Origin: Gammaproteobacteria bacterium | GTDB lineage: Bacteria; Pseudomonadota; Gammaproteobacteria; Arenicellales; Poriferihabitantaceae | Assembly: GCA_022822625.1 (NCBI GenBank) | Contig: JAJEAV010000008.1 | Span: 1-40,435, forward strand | Direction: 5' to 3' | Length of the DNA stretch: 40,435 bases | Shown: positions 19,301 to 28,290 of the stretch, piece by piece | Layout: each line of letters opens with the position of its first letter | How positions within the stretch are numbered: the stretch's first letter is position 1 | Program-made: the position numbers and the translations under genes | The notes under the pieces: model-generated | What the model saw: only the letters and a program-made list of their open reading frames with translations | What the model was told of the DNA's origin: nothing | Database searches by the model: none

Positions 19301-21578
19301 TCCTGATGGCCTCCTAAACCGCTCCCTGATGTGGCTACACGAAATGGAAGTCATCCGACTCGATAAGGGCCTGACCATCTTCCGCCCTGCCATGACCATC
19401 CGACTCGAACAGCAAAAGCCAGTGCGAGGATTCTCTAATGTCGAGTTTGAACCGCTCCACCTTCACTACCGGAATCAGGTGCTGCAAATTCACGTCATGG
19501 CAGAATATGCACGGAAAGGATTGCAGGGCATGGCCGATGCGATTCGTCTGGCACTTGACTATTTCAAATTGGACGAAGCGGACTTCCTTGACCGGTGGAT
19601 GCCTGATAAGGGAAAGGAGACCACTCGGCAGACCACTCCCGAATCATGGCACAGGATTGTCGAGGATTTGGGGAATCCCGCTCAGAAACGTATTGTCGCC
19701 GACTCCCATGAGCAGAAAAATGTACTGGTTCTTGCGGGTCCTGGATCCGGCAAGACTCGAGCACTGGTTCACCGGATTGCCTATCTGGTCCGGATTCGGC
19801 GGGAAAATCCACGTGGGATTATCGCACTCGCATATAACCGTCATGCCGCACAGGAAATAAGACAACGTCTGCATGGGTTGATTGGTAACGAAGGACGCCC
19901 CGTCACAGTCATGACCTGTCATGCTCTCGCCATGCGCATAGTGGGAGCAAGTTTCTCGGGCAGGATGGAAAAGGCCGACGACCATCCCAGCCAGGATGAA
20001 TTCAGAGCGATTCTTTCGGAGGCGGTGGACCTCCTGAACGGCAAGGGTCTGCCGGAAGATGAAGCGGATGACCAGCGGGAGCGTTTACTGGCTGGATTTC
20101 GCTGGATTCTGGTTGATGAATATCAAGATATCGACGCACCGCAATACGAACTGATTTCGGCCCTTGCAGGACGGACAATCCAGGATCCCGATCGCAAGCT
20201 CACGGTGTTTGCAGTCGGCGATGATGACCAGAATATCTATGCGTTCAGCGGCTCGTCGGTTGAATTCATACGACGTTTCAACAGTGACTACGAGGTCAAG
20301 GCCCCGATGCATCTTGTTGAGAACTATCGTTCAACCAGGCATATCATTGATGCGGCCAACGAAATGATTCGACTGGCATCGAATCGAATGAAGGCCGATA
20401 CCCCGATTCGAGTCAATCGGGCCCGTAACAGGGAACCGGCCGGTGGAGTGTGGGAGTCTCTCGATACAGTTTCGAAGGGCCGCGTCCAGATATTCCATTG
20501 CCCGCCGGATCCGGCTTCGCAGGCGATTCTTGCGGTGGCCGACCTGGAGCGTCTTGCCGATATTTCGCCCAATTGGGACTGGTCTCGATGTGCCGTAATC
20601 GCCAGGGAATGGAAGTATCTTCATCCGGTTCGGGCCTATTGCGAAGTGCGAGACATTCCAGTCCAGACAGCCAATGAAGAAAATGTCAGCATCTGGAAGT
20701 TGCGCGAAACACAGGTTCTCGTACAATGGCTGGATCAGAGAAGAGGCAAGCTTGTCGCTGAGAAAGACCTGCGTGAACAATTGCATGCCTGTCCGGGCAG
20801 TGTCTGGTGCTCTCTTCTGGACGATGCCCTTGACACGCTGGTCACCGAAGTAGGTGATGAAATGACTGGACAGCAGGCCACGGAATGGCTGGCCGAATGG
20901 AGTCGTGGGGCACGTCAGCGTCAAACAGGCCTCCTGCTGCTTTCCGCACACCGTGCAAAGGGTCTTGAATTCGATCATGTGACGGTTCTTGACGGGAATT
21001 GGAACCGGCGTGGAAAAAACGAGGATCCGGACACCGACCGCCGACTTTACTATGTAGCCATGACTCGGGCTCGTCAGATGCTGAGCCTCGTTCGATTCGA
21101 GTCGACATCAGCCATGGGTCACAACTCGGGTGGTAGCGCAAAGCTGATGACCGAAGAATTTCTGGACAGTCTATCGGTGATTCAGAGGCATGTTGCCAGG
21201 GATGATGATCGAACCGGAATTGATCGACTTTACTCATTGCCGGAACTGTCCGACATCAACTTGGGCTTCACAGGGCGCTTGAGGATCCACCACACCTCCA
21301 TAACGGCGATCGCCGACCTTGCGATCGGAAGTCCACTTGAATTCCGGCAATCCGGCAATAGTTGGAAATACCATGACGTATCAGGTAGGCAGGTAGGAGT
21401 CATGGCAAAAGCATTCACAATACCTGAAGGCTATCGGATCGCTTCCGCGTCCGTGTATGCGGTGATCGTCTGGAAACAGGACCCTGATTCGCAGGATTAT
21501 CCAGGAGTCATGCGCGACCGGTGGGAGGTGGTAGTTCCTGAAATCGTCTATGAGCCCATCCCAGAAAGTGATTCGTGA
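16395..21578 (+). CDS. giant fusion: DEDD exonuclease-like, RecQ-type helicase and UvrD/Rep-type helicase
   Basis: This 1727-residue protein joins three modules. Residues about 10-140 look like a DEDDh 3'-5' exonuclease: D16 and E18 in SIDLEVD, D73 in GHNLINFD, and H124/D130 in the last motif. A Cys cluster (CGHSDCSWC) precedes a RecQ-type SF2 helicase with Walker A GTGKS (K322), DEAH (420-423), and motif VI GRAGRDG (612-618). A helical and winged-helix-like linker follows. Residues about 1085-1620 form an SF1A helicase with AGPGSGKT (K1120), VDEYQD (1240-1245), GDDDQNIYAF, ENYRST and YYVAMTRAR. All ATPase motifs appear intact. It follows topA by 259 bases on the same strand. The role is probably DNA repair, recombination or anti-mobile-element defence; which one is not decidable here. 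The N-terminal exonuclease call is the least certain part. The ribosome binding site at the chosen ATG is poor. Confidence 0.88.
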   Translation: METLLEYFSVRCLSIDLEVDPRTERIKAFGAIRGDTKMALSRSEKVRDKTLAGLDRFAGRMEFLLGHNLINFDLVHLEAANPKLALLGLPKIDTLWLNPLAFPRNPYHHLVKHYKDPRLLGSQHNDPEEDSKLTIQLLNDQQTALRENTDRSLLKAWHWLVTAGDNAEGFDAFFQFLRGKSRPSDKSVKGLILEWLDSRACQTHCLQMIENAATLGWDLAYALAWISVAGGNSVMPPWVVYEHPEASRLVKKLRDTACGHSDCSWCREYHNPVRELKRWFGFEHFRPVPMDPDSERPMQEVIVESSMSAKHVLGILPTGTGKSLCYQLPALSRYDKTGALTVVISPLVALMSDQVDGMVRSGIASAVTINGMLSLPERRDALERVRYGDVGILIISPEQLRSVSVRNALKQRQIGAWVIDEAHCLSKWGHDFRPDYRYLGRFIREYSKEDEISPILALTATAKPEVKDEIIRHFRDKLGIEILTYDGGSGRDNLEFRVVQTDLSRKQEDVFQILHSDLLNHQKGSAIVYCAFRRHTEEMAEFLNLKGSPSAYFHSKLTPDRKKTIQDQFIGGEIRVIVATNAFGMGIDKPDVRLVIHADIPGSLENYMQEAGRAGRDGDKAHCVLLFTMDDVEKQFGMSASSRLSRQEIAGILRALKKVDSKNRRHGNKHEAGEVIVTPGEILLEDDEKVFERDEATDDTRVKTAISWLEDAILLSREENRVQVYASSLLVGSIEEAQKKINSRQGRDSYRIKLLDITRTLIKSNPDEGISTDELMGITGFTSTEVQKALHDLEEMGIASNDTPLTAYVHAGVERSSNRRLDNAYALETALIRHLRESAPDLAVGETSTLHLRIAVQRLREDGVPKPLLERVLRILRGLSHDGRGEGGSGSLDLRIHEMENARITLRRPWEALEKTAELRRDGASVLLEHLLDCLPSSARGTDLLADTTLGGLRKALVSDLELKPRIKNPDGLLNRSLMWLHEMEVIRLDKGLTIFRPAMTIRLEQQKPVRGFSNVEFEPLHLHYRNQVLQIHVMAEYARKGLQGMADAIRLALDYFKLDEADFLDRWMPDKGKETTRQTTPESWHRIVEDLGNPAQKRIVADSHEQKNVLVLAGPGSGKTRALVHRIAYLVRIRRENPRGIIALAYNRHAAQEIRQRLHGLIGNEGRPVTVMTCHALAMRIVGASFSGRMEKADDHPSQDEFRAILSEAVDLLNGKGLPEDEADDQRERLLAGFRWILVDEYQDIDAPQYELISALAGRTIQDPDRKLTVFAVGDDDQNIYAFSGSSVEFIRRFNSDYEVKAPMHLVENYRSTRHIIDAANEMIRLASNRMKADTPIRVNRARNREPAGGVWESLDTVSKGRVQIFHCPPDPASQAILAVADLERLADISPNWDWSRCAVIAREWKYLHPVRAYCEVRDIPVQTANEENVSIWKLRETQVLVQWLDQRRGKLVAEKDLREQLHACPGSVWCSLLDDALDTLVTEVGDEMTGQQATEWLAEWSRGARQRQTGLLLLSAHRAKGLEFDHVTVLDGNWNRRGKNEDPDTDRRLYYVAMTRARQMLSLVRFESTSAMGHNSGGSAKLMTEEFLDSLSVIQRHVARDDDRTGIDRLYSLPELSDINLGFTGRLRIHHTSITAIADLAIGSPLEFRQSGNSWKYHDVSGRQVGVMAKAFTIPEGYRIASASVYAVIVWKQDPDSQDYPGVMRDRWEVVVPEIVYEPIPESDS

Positions 21579-21664
21579 TTACCTGCCCATTATCGGTGAT
21601 GAGCGATGAAAGTAATTTCTGCTGATTGATTGTTTCAGGTTGTATTCGTGCCTGAAAGCAGGTG

Positions 21665-23875
21665 CTATTTTTCGGGCGGGTATTTCTTCAGTTCTGGAAG
21701 TCCTTCCCGAAACACCAACCATACTGGCTGACGCACTACTTCTCCGTTTTTGGACAGACGCACGGTCATCGCAGGTCCGGAATACTCAATTGTCGGATCA
21801 TTTCTAAGAGCATTCAATCGTGGGGCAAGCAAATAGCTCTGCAGTCCCAATGCATAAATCCTGTCGAGTCCAGTATTTCGATAAGGTGCGAGATTCTCAG
21901 TAAGGGGGCCGCTATGTTCAATGTCTGCATTGTCAGCTACCACCACCTCCTCAATATCATCAGGATCGGATGGTTGATCGGAGGTATCTGTTTCAGTATC
22001 CACAACTTCTTGATCGACTGGTTCGGTTTCGGGTTGCTGACTGAGTTCTGGCTGTCCACTCTCTCCATTAGACGGGTCCGTTGAGAATTCTTCATTACTG
22101 GACCTTTCAGCTAATTCCCGATCAGACTTCATTCGCCGGTAAACCTCGACACCTTGAAGCATCCAGCGCATATCCGGAAAAATTACCTCGTTCAGGTCAC
22201 CATCAAGTTCTGGACTTGGAATTCCTGAATACACATAGGAGGTGGCATATACCGGCAAGTTGTGCGCCTGGAAAAATCGGAGTTGTGGAACCACGATCCG
22301 CGCCTGTGCGGAATTGGCAGCCAGGAAGATGAAGTCCATGTCTTCGTTGCGCCTTGGGGTGAATTTAAGACGGTGGTCGAGATATGCTTCAAGATTCTTG
22401 CGTCTCTGAATGCTCTTGTCGATGCCGAGAAAATTCTGGATGGTTGTTGAGTAGTCAACCTGACCCGTTTGAAAGGGTTCGTTCCTGACCGCAACCCCTC
22501 CGATTGACTCCCAGTGCTTGATAAAGGCACTGGCAACGCGATTCCCCCATTGGCTGGCGGCCTTGAACACGGTGGCTTGCCGATGTCCGTCATCCCAGGC
22601 TTTTTCGGCAACCAGTTTCGCTTCCTCTTCTGGTGAGAGACTGAATGCAAACAGCCGAGGCAAACCGGTCTCATCGGGAATATCGGTAATCATGAGGGTA
22701 TCAATTTCCCCGGTGAACCCATTCAACAGGGTATTGGCGGCTTCACGTCCAAGTGGGCCGATAATCAGATTTGCACCATCATCAATAGCGGCCCGATAGT
22801 AAATGCGGCTAAGTGAAGTTGAATTACCGATATCATACAAAACGATATCAGGTTGAGAGTTCGACTGATAACGGGTGGCAGCATCCATGAAACCATCATA
22901 GAAGGCCTGGGCGGCCGAACCAACATCCGAAGTCAACGGGAGCAACAAGGCGATTTGCTCGTATTCGGTCTGATCGTAAGGTTCCTGGACAAGAGTCAGC
23001 ACATCAAGGCTAGCTGGATGGTCAGGATAGAATTTTCGCCAATCCATAAAATCCGTATACAGGAATTCCGGCTTGCCGAAATCCAGTGTTTCAGCCAGGG
23101 AAATCCACCCTCGGGTGTTGGCATGGGTTGACTGCTCGGCAAGAAACGACCGGTCAAGTGGATTGAGGGTGCGAATTTTTTTGATGACCTGTTTTTGCCA
23201 GATGGGTCTTGCCTCACCCTCCGACAAATCATGAAGTTCGATGATTACTGCTGTTGCATCAATACTTTGCCCGTTCGCTTCATAGGCCTTGGCGAGCGTT
23301 TCGAGATATCCAGGCCGGATAGATTGACTCAACACCAATCCAGGATAAATCTGTTTCAGTTGCTTCAATGCGCTTTCAGCATCTCCCTGTGCGAGCAGAA
23401 TGCGCCCGCGCAGAATTTCAACCTGAGCCTGATCATCCGGCGATACAGGACTCATGGATAATGCTTCAAGCGTGGCGGCGGCAGCTTCAATCCGATTCTG
23501 GTTGAGGAATTCCTCAATCGCCCTGATTTGTAACCCCAGAGCCCGCTCGGCGGGGAGGGAGTTAGCCTGTTCAACCAGCTTCCATGGATCATCCAGCGAG
23601 ATAACCTGTTCTTCATTTTGGAGACCGAAAGTGGTTATCTGGCGTTCCTCGGGTTCCGGTTCGGGTATTGTAGCCACAGGTTCTTCAGCTTGGACATCTT
23701 CCTGAATTGGTTGTTCAGGCGTTTCGGATAGCTGAACTTCCGGGGGCGGGGGCAATTTCGGTTCTTGTTCAACGGGTGTTGGCGCACAGCCAGTCACGAC
23801 CAGACCAAGAGCCAGGGCAAGCAGGGTGGTGCGTGAACTGGCGGAAGCTTTGTGCAGAATGTACAACGATTTCAT
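21665..23875 (-). CDS. lpoA: penicillin-binding protein activator LpoA-like lipoprotein
   Basis: This 736-residue protein has a lipoprotein signal peptide ending in the lipobox LVVTGC near residue 30, then a Pro/Glu-rich linker with several PEP and PEE repeats. A TPR-like helical region (residues about 95-260) is followed by a periplasmic-binding-protein fold (QIALLLPLTSDVGSAAQAFYDGFMDA...IIGPLGREAANTL). This layout is that of LpoA (YraM, LppC), the outer-membrane lipoprotein that activates PBP1A. An acidic insertion near residues 600-660 (many Glu, Asp, Ser, Pro) is longer than I expect. The rsmI gene usually found divergently upstream is absent; an ATPase gene lies upstream on the same strand. 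Confidence 0.9.
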   Translation of the reverse strand: MKSLYILHKASASSRTTLLALALGLVVTGCAPTPVEQEPKLPPPPEVQLSETPEQPIQEDVQAEEPVATIPEPEPEERQITTFGLQNEEQVISLDDPWKLVEQANSLPAERALGLQIRAIEEFLNQNRIEAAAATLEALSMSPVSPDDQAQVEILRGRILLAQGDAESALKQLKQIYPGLVLSQSIRPGYLETLAKAYEANGQSIDATAVIIELHDLSEGEARPIWQKQVIKKIRTLNPLDRSFLAEQSTHANTRGWISLAETLDFGKPEFLYTDFMDWRKFYPDHPASLDVLTLVQEPYDQTEYEQIALLLPLTSDVGSAAQAFYDGFMDAATRYQSNSQPDIVLYDIGNSTSLSRIYYRAAIDDGANLIIGPLGREAANTLLNGFTGEIDTLMITDIPDETGLPRLFAFSLSPEEEAKLVAEKAWDDGHRQATVFKAASQWGNRVASAFIKHWESIGGVAVRNEPFQTGQVDYSTTIQNFLGIDKSIQRRKNLEAYLDHRLKFTPRRNEDMDFIFLAANSAQARIVVPQLRFFQAHNLPVYATSYVYSGIPSPELDGDLNEVIFPDMRWMLQGVEVYRRMKSDRELAERSSNEEFSTDPSNGESGQPELSQQPETEPVDQEVVDTETDTSDQPSDPDDIEEVVVADNADIEHSGPLTENLAPYRNTGLDRIYALGLQSYLLAPRLNALRNDPTIEYSGPAMTVRLSKNGEVVRQPVWLVFREGLPELKKYPPEK

Positions 23876-23958
23876 GGAGCGATGGTTATCTCTGGCATGC
23901 CCATCAAATTATATATCCCAGAAACAAGGGGTGCCGATCAAAAGGACTCGAAGGTTGT

Positions 23959-24768
23959 CTAGAATAGTGATGCACTCAACTCCGAGACGGCCTTCAGCAT
24001 ATCGGGGTCATCAGTCAGTGTCTCACAGATTGCCCCACGACATGCAGCAGTTGGTGATATGCCGGAAGTCATCAGTTTTGCAGCATGAACGAGAAGACGG
24101 GTACTCGCTCCTTCTTCCAGTCCATTTCCTTTCAGGTTGCGTGTCATGATGGCAAATTTGACAAGTCGATTTGCCGTGTCCTCGTCGAGCCCGGATTCCC
24201 TGGTCACAATCTCGGCTTCAATATTGGCATTTGGATAATCGAATTCAATCGATACAAAACGCTGGCGTGTGCTTTGCTTGAGATCCTTGAGTACACTCTG
24301 ATAACCAGGGTTGTAGGAGATCGCAAGGCAGAATTCCGGCGGAGCAGTCAACAGTTCTCCGGTCTTTTCAATCGGCAAAACACGCCGATCATCTGCCAGG
24401 GGATGAATAACTACGATGGTATCCTTGCGAGCCTCAACTATTTCATCGAGATAGCAAATACCCCCAGCGCGGACGGCACGAGCCAGAGGGCCATCCGACC
24501 AGCGAGTTTCTCCGCCAACGATCAGAAAACGTCCGACAAGATCGGCTGCGGTTAGGTCATCATGGCATGAAACCGTAATCAGTGGACGTCCCAGCCGCCA
24601 GGCCATGTGTTCCATAAATCGGGTTTTTCCACAGCCGGTTGGCCCTTTCAGGAGAACCGGGATGTGGTTATTGCAGGAAGCCTCGAACAGTTCGACTTCA
24701 TTGTCAAGTTCGGCGTAGTAGGGTTCGTTCTCGATCCTATACTCCTGTATTTCCTGTTCAGCGTTCAT
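23959..24768 (-). CDS. CbbQ/NirQ/NorQ-family MoxR-type AAA+ ATPase
   Basis: This 269-residue AAA+ protein has Walker A GPTGCGKT (42-49), Walker B CYLDEI (D108, E109), and the C-terminal [12 protein letters not shown] and REATR-like segments of the CbbQ_C region. Members act with a VWA-domain partner (CbbO or NorD) to remodel Rubisco or nitric oxide reductase. Here no partner, cbbLS or norCB genes are adjacent: lpoA lies downstream and ctpA is divergent. It may work with a distant partner or on another target. The family call is firm; the target is unknown. Confidence 0.88.
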   Translation of the reverse strand: MNAEQEIQEYRIENEPYYAELDNEVELFEASCNNHIPVLLKGPTGCGKTRFMEHMAWRLGRPLITVSCHDDLTAADLVGRFLIVGGETRWSDGPLARAVRAGGICYLDEIVEARKDTIVVIHPLADDRRVLPIEKTGELLTAPPEFCLAISYNPGYQSVLKDLKQSTRQRFVSIEFDYPNANIEAEIVTRESGLDEDTANRLVKFAIMTRNLKGNGLEEGASTRLLVHAAKLMTSGISPTAACRGAICETLTDDPDMLKAVSELSASLF

Positions 24769-24987
24769 AGTTCTGTGAGTGTCGAATCAACTATTCGAGA
24801 TGAAGTTGTGTTATAACGTGTCAAGATGGGTTTGATTGATAGCACATAGACTGATATGAAATGCCAAAGCCCCTATATCCACTCTGCCTGCTTCTGTTTT
24901 GGCGATACATACACCTCCCAGCACCCCCATTATATATAATTACCGATCTGTTAAGATCATCATACCGACGTGAGAAGAGCCAAAGAT

Positions 24988-26268
24988 ATGAAAACACCCG
25001 TTAAACGATCTCTGTTGTTTTGCTTGTGGATTGTCATGGCAACTTCACCCGCACTCAAGGCCGCCGAAAAAGACAATAGTCTGCCGATTGAGGAGTTGCA
25101 GATGTTTGCCGAAGTTTTCAGCAAGATCAAGGCGGACTATGTGGAGAAAATTGACGACAAGGATTTGCTGACGTATGCGATCAACGGTATGCTGGCTGGT
25201 CTGGATGCACATTCGGCTTTTCTTGAGCCAGTAGGATACAAGCAAATGCAAACCGATACCGATGGTCAGTTTGGTGGGCTTGGCATTGAGGTGACCAAAG
25301 AGAGTGGGTTAATCCAGGTTGTGGCGCCGATAGACGGCACTCCTGCGGATGAAGCAGGATTACAGTCGGGTGATTTCATCGTTGAGATTAACGGTGTTTC
25401 CGTTTTGAAGATGCCGCTTAGCGAAGCATTGAGAAAAATGCGGGGGGAACCCGGCACGGAAATCGAGTTAACCATTCAACGCGAAGGTGTCCAGGACCTG
25501 TTCCAGGTCGAGTTGGTCAGATCGGTGATTCAAATCCAGAGTGTGCGCAGTGAATTGCTGGAGCCCGGATTGGGTTATCTGCGACTGTCGAGTTTCCAAA
25601 GCGGCACCGCACAGCACATGAGAGTGCAAATCAAGACATTGGTTGATGATAACGAGGGAAGTCTGGATGGATTGGTTCTTGATCTCAGGAATAATCCCGG
25701 GGGGATTCTCTCAAGTGCGGTGGAAATCAGTGACATGTTTCTTGACGGTGGTGATATCGTCTCCATCAAGGGGCGTATCGAATCATCCAACAAAACCTAT
25801 TCGGCACAGCCCGGTGATATTCTCGATGCCAAGCCAATGGTGATTCTGGTTAACGGGGGGTCCGCATCGGCTTCTGAAATTGTTGCCGGAGCATTGCAGG
25901 ATCACAAACGGGCGGTGGTTGTTGGAACCAATACGTTTGGAAAAGGTTCTGTCCAGTCAATCATACCTATCAATTATGGACGGGCATTGAAGTTGACCAC
26001 CTCACTTTATTTCACGCCCGACGACAGAGTGATTCAGAAGAAAGGGATCGCGCCGGATATTACGGCACAGTTGTTCAGAGACGGTGACCATGATTACTGG
26101 GAAGATTCAGGGCAGGTGATGGATGACTCAGAATCTGAAAATGGTGACGGGCAATCGGACACGACCCTTGTGCAGAGACTGCGTGGCGACAATCAGTTGC
26201 TACAAGCAGTCAACCTTCTAAAAGGCATGAGAATTATTGGGTCTGTAGCAGATCCCAAGCAAAGTTAA
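24988..26268 (+). CDS. ctpA: carboxy-terminal processing protease, S41 family
   Basis: This is a periplasmic serine protease of the CtpA/tail-specific family, 426 residues from the ATG at 24988. It has a signal peptide (MKTPVKRSLLFCLWIVMATS, probable cleavage after ALKA), a helical region with DGLDAHSAFLEP-like sequence, a PDZ domain at about 95-165 (GGLGIEVTKESGLIQVV...GDFIVEINGVSV), and the S41 core. The catalytic Ser lies in GGSASASE (about 292-296) and the Lys in TFGKGSVQ (K319), both intact. A GTG six codons upstream is possible, but GAGAAGAG sits well for the ATG. Confidence 0.94.
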   Translation: MKTPVKRSLLFCLWIVMATSPALKAAEKDNSLPIEELQMFAEVFSKIKADYVEKIDDKDLLTYAINGMLAGLDAHSAFLEPVGYKQMQTDTDGQFGGLGIEVTKESGLIQVVAPIDGTPADEAGLQSGDFIVEINGVSVLKMPLSEALRKMRGEPGTEIELTIQREGVQDLFQVELVRSVIQIQSVRSELLEPGLGYLRLSSFQSGTAQHMRVQIKTLVDDNEGSLDGLVLDLRNNPGGILSSAVEISDMFLDGGDIVSIKGRIESSNKTYSAQPGDILDAKPMVILVNGGSASASEIVAGALQDHKRAVVVGTNTFGKGSVQSIIPINYGRALKLTTSLYFTPDDRVIQKKGIAPDITAQLFRDGDHDYWEDSGQVMDDSESENGDGQSDTTLVQRLRGDNQLLQAVNLLKGMRIIGSVADPKQS

Positions 26269-26323
26269 GGGAGTTGATACTGGAGGGCTTGGCCCAGCCT
26301 TGTTAAAGATGTCCCTGTGTTTC

Positions 26324-26572
26324 TCATTTTGTCTGCTTTCGGGCTTCAGAATATCGGTGAATCTTATCCTCCAGATATCGATAAGCCCGCTGAGCCCAGG
26401 GAAAATCAATTGACAGAATGATCAGGCCTAGAGGAAACATCCAGAATCCAAGAATTGGAAACATGCCAAATATCCCGCCGATCAGTAATGCAATTCCAAT
26501 GGTTATCCTCAATACGGAAGGAAACGATTGAATCCGTTCATGGATTTTTTCGAAATTGGTGTTTTTGTCCAT
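26324..26572 (-). CDS. small membrane protein, PGPGW-like
   Basis: This 82-residue protein has a basic N-terminus, a hydrophobic hairpin (ITIGIALLIGGIFGMFPILGFWMFPLGLIILSIDFPWAQRA) and a charged C-terminal helix. The ending LGLIILSIDFPWAQRAYRYLE is like that of small PGPGW-type membrane proteins of unknown role. It is convergent with ctpA and divergent from dapF. Confidence 0.65.
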   Translation of the reverse strand: MDKNTNFEKIHERIQSFPSVLRITIGIALLIGGIFGMFPILGFWMFPLGLIILSIDFPWAQRAYRYLEDKIHRYSEARKQTK

Positions 26573-26639
26573 TTAACAGCTTGAGTCGGATGTATGCAGA
26601 CAAACGTGATGATGTTGTTTACTTGATTTTGGCGTTTGT

Positions 26640-27509
26640 ATGAACAACAACACTTTGGCCTTCACCAAGATGCAGTCCCTTGGCAATGACTTTGTCCTGA
26701 TTGACGGTGTCCGACAGCATATCAGAATGTCGGCGGATTTTGCCAGGAAAATTGCCGATCGTCATTATGGTATTGGATGTGATCAAATCATTATTGCAGA
26801 ATCCGGAAAGCAATCCGGCACATTCAAAATGACGGTGTTCAATACGGATGGAAGTGAAGTCGGACAGTGTGGAAACGGGGTACGGTGTTTTGCGAGATTT
26901 CTGCAGGATCAAGGTTTGTCCCTAGAGCCGAGCATCGCGGTTGAGACAATTACCACCAACATGGATATCCTGATGAATTCAGATCAAACAGTGACTGCCA
27001 GCATGGGTTTTCCGGAATTCCATCCGAAAAAGATTCCTCTTTCTATTGATGCCGAAAGACGGGAATATACACTTTTGGTCGAAGGTCGGAAGATTGAGTT
27101 TGCGGCAGTATCAATTGGAAATCCGCACTGTGTAATTAATGTGTCCGACTGTAGGCAGGCGAATGTCGAGTGGTTGGGCTCACGTATTGAGAACCATCCT
27201 ATTTTTCCCGAAAAGGTGAATGTCGGGTTCAGGCAGATTATTTCCCGCAATGAAGTCAATTTGCGGGTTTTTGAGCGTGGGGTCGGTGAGACACTTGGTT
27301 GTGGAAGCGGGGCCTGTGCAGCAGTCATATGTGGAATCAGGGATGGCACTCTGGACCGACAGGTCACTGTGCGTTTGCCAGGCGGGAGTACGGTTGTGGA
27401 CTGGATGTCTGAACAGAATCCGGTGCAGTTGACTGGTGCAGTTGCGACAGTTTTTCGAGGTCATATCGAGTTGCCGCATGACCTGCAATGTATGGATTCT
27501 GGGACATGA
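26640..27509 (+). CDS. dapF: diaminopimelate epimerase
   Basis: DapF converts LL- to meso-diaminopimelate for lysine and peptidoglycan synthesis. The 289-residue protein starts MNNNTLAFTKMQSLGNDFVLID. It carries both catalytic cysteines, C77 in VGQCGNGVRCFARF and C221 in LGCGSGACAAV, and the FERGVGET motif. It is slightly longer than usual because of its C-terminus. It begins the dapF-DUF484-xerC group typical of gammaproteobacteria. Confidence 0.97.
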   Translation: MNNNTLAFTKMQSLGNDFVLIDGVRQHIRMSADFARKIADRHYGIGCDQIIIAESGKQSGTFKMTVFNTDGSEVGQCGNGVRCFARFLQDQGLSLEPSIAVETITTNMDILMNSDQTVTASMGFPEFHPKKIPLSIDAERREYTLLVEGRKIEFAAVSIGNPHCVINVSDCRQANVEWLGSRIENHPIFPEKVNVGFRQIISRNEVNLRVFERGVGETLGCGSGACAAVICGIRDGTLDRQVTVRLPGGSTVVDWMSEQNPVQLTGAVATVFRGHIELPHDLQCMDSGT

Positions 27510-27609
27510 ACCAGGAAATCCCGGTTTCAGGCTGTAAAATCCTGGAAGCAAAGTGGGAAGGAGCAATTCTTCAGCCTTGAACTAACGTAAAATTCCTATA
27601 CGGAGTATC

Positions 27610-28290
27610 ATGGAAAAAAGTTCATCAAACAAATCATCTTCCGGCCTTGATCCACAAGATGTTTATGATTTTCTGGAGCAGAATCCGGGTTTCATTGCCA
27701 AGAACTGGAATCTGTTTGCTGATTTTGTGCCATCCGGTGAGGAGCAGGGAAATGTTTTTCTAAGGAAGCAGATAGAAACACTAAGCGAACGACAGGAAGA
27801 ACAGAACAAGACCATACAACATATTCTGGAAGTTACAAGAAATCTTGAGCAGATGCAGGATATGTTGACTGGATTCAGCAATACGTTGCTGGATCAGGGT
27901 CGCCCGAGTAATGATCCGATAGATTTTGTGGTAAATCTGTTGCTCAAGGAATTTGACATTGAGCGTGTGGTTGTTTTTATGGAGTCGGCTACCAATGCTG
28001 GAAAGCCGGATTTCCATGACGAAATTCGGCAAAGGGTCGCCCACCGAAGCAGTATCTGTGATGATCGGCTGTCGCAGTCCTTGCTGGAGCAGATTTTCGG
28101 CAAAGAGGAGAAGTCTATCCGCTCATGTGCTTTTGTGCCGATTCTGTACGGAGAGGTAATTACCGGAATAATGGTGTTTGGTTCAGCGGATGCCAGACGG
28201 TTCCATCCGGAACTTGGTGTTCTCTATCTGAATCGAATTGGCCGTTTAATTGGTAGTTATTTGAACGGAAAGCAGCAAGCGATTGAGTAA
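27610..28290 (+). CDS. DUF484 family protein
   Basis: This 226-residue protein has the DUF484 layout: an N-terminal VYDFLEQNPGFIAKNWNLF segment, a coiled coil (LRKQIETLSERQEEQNKTI...) and a GAF-like C-terminal domain (IDFVVNLLLKEFDIERVVVFM...FVPILYGEVITGIMVFGSADARRFHPELGVLYLNRIG). The function is not established. Position between dapF and xerC, and overlap of its stop with the xerC start, is the conserved gammaproteobacterial arrangement. Confidence 0.92.
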   Translation: MEKSSSNKSSSGLDPQDVYDFLEQNPGFIAKNWNLFADFVPSGEEQGNVFLRKQIETLSERQEEQNKTIQHILEVTRNLEQMQDMLTGFSNTLLDQGRPSNDPIDFVVNLLLKEFDIERVVVFMESATNAGKPDFHDEIRQRVAHRSSICDDRLSQSLLEQIFGKEEKSIRSCAFVPILYGEVITGIMVFGSADARRFHPELGVLYLNRIGRLIGSYLNGKQQAIE

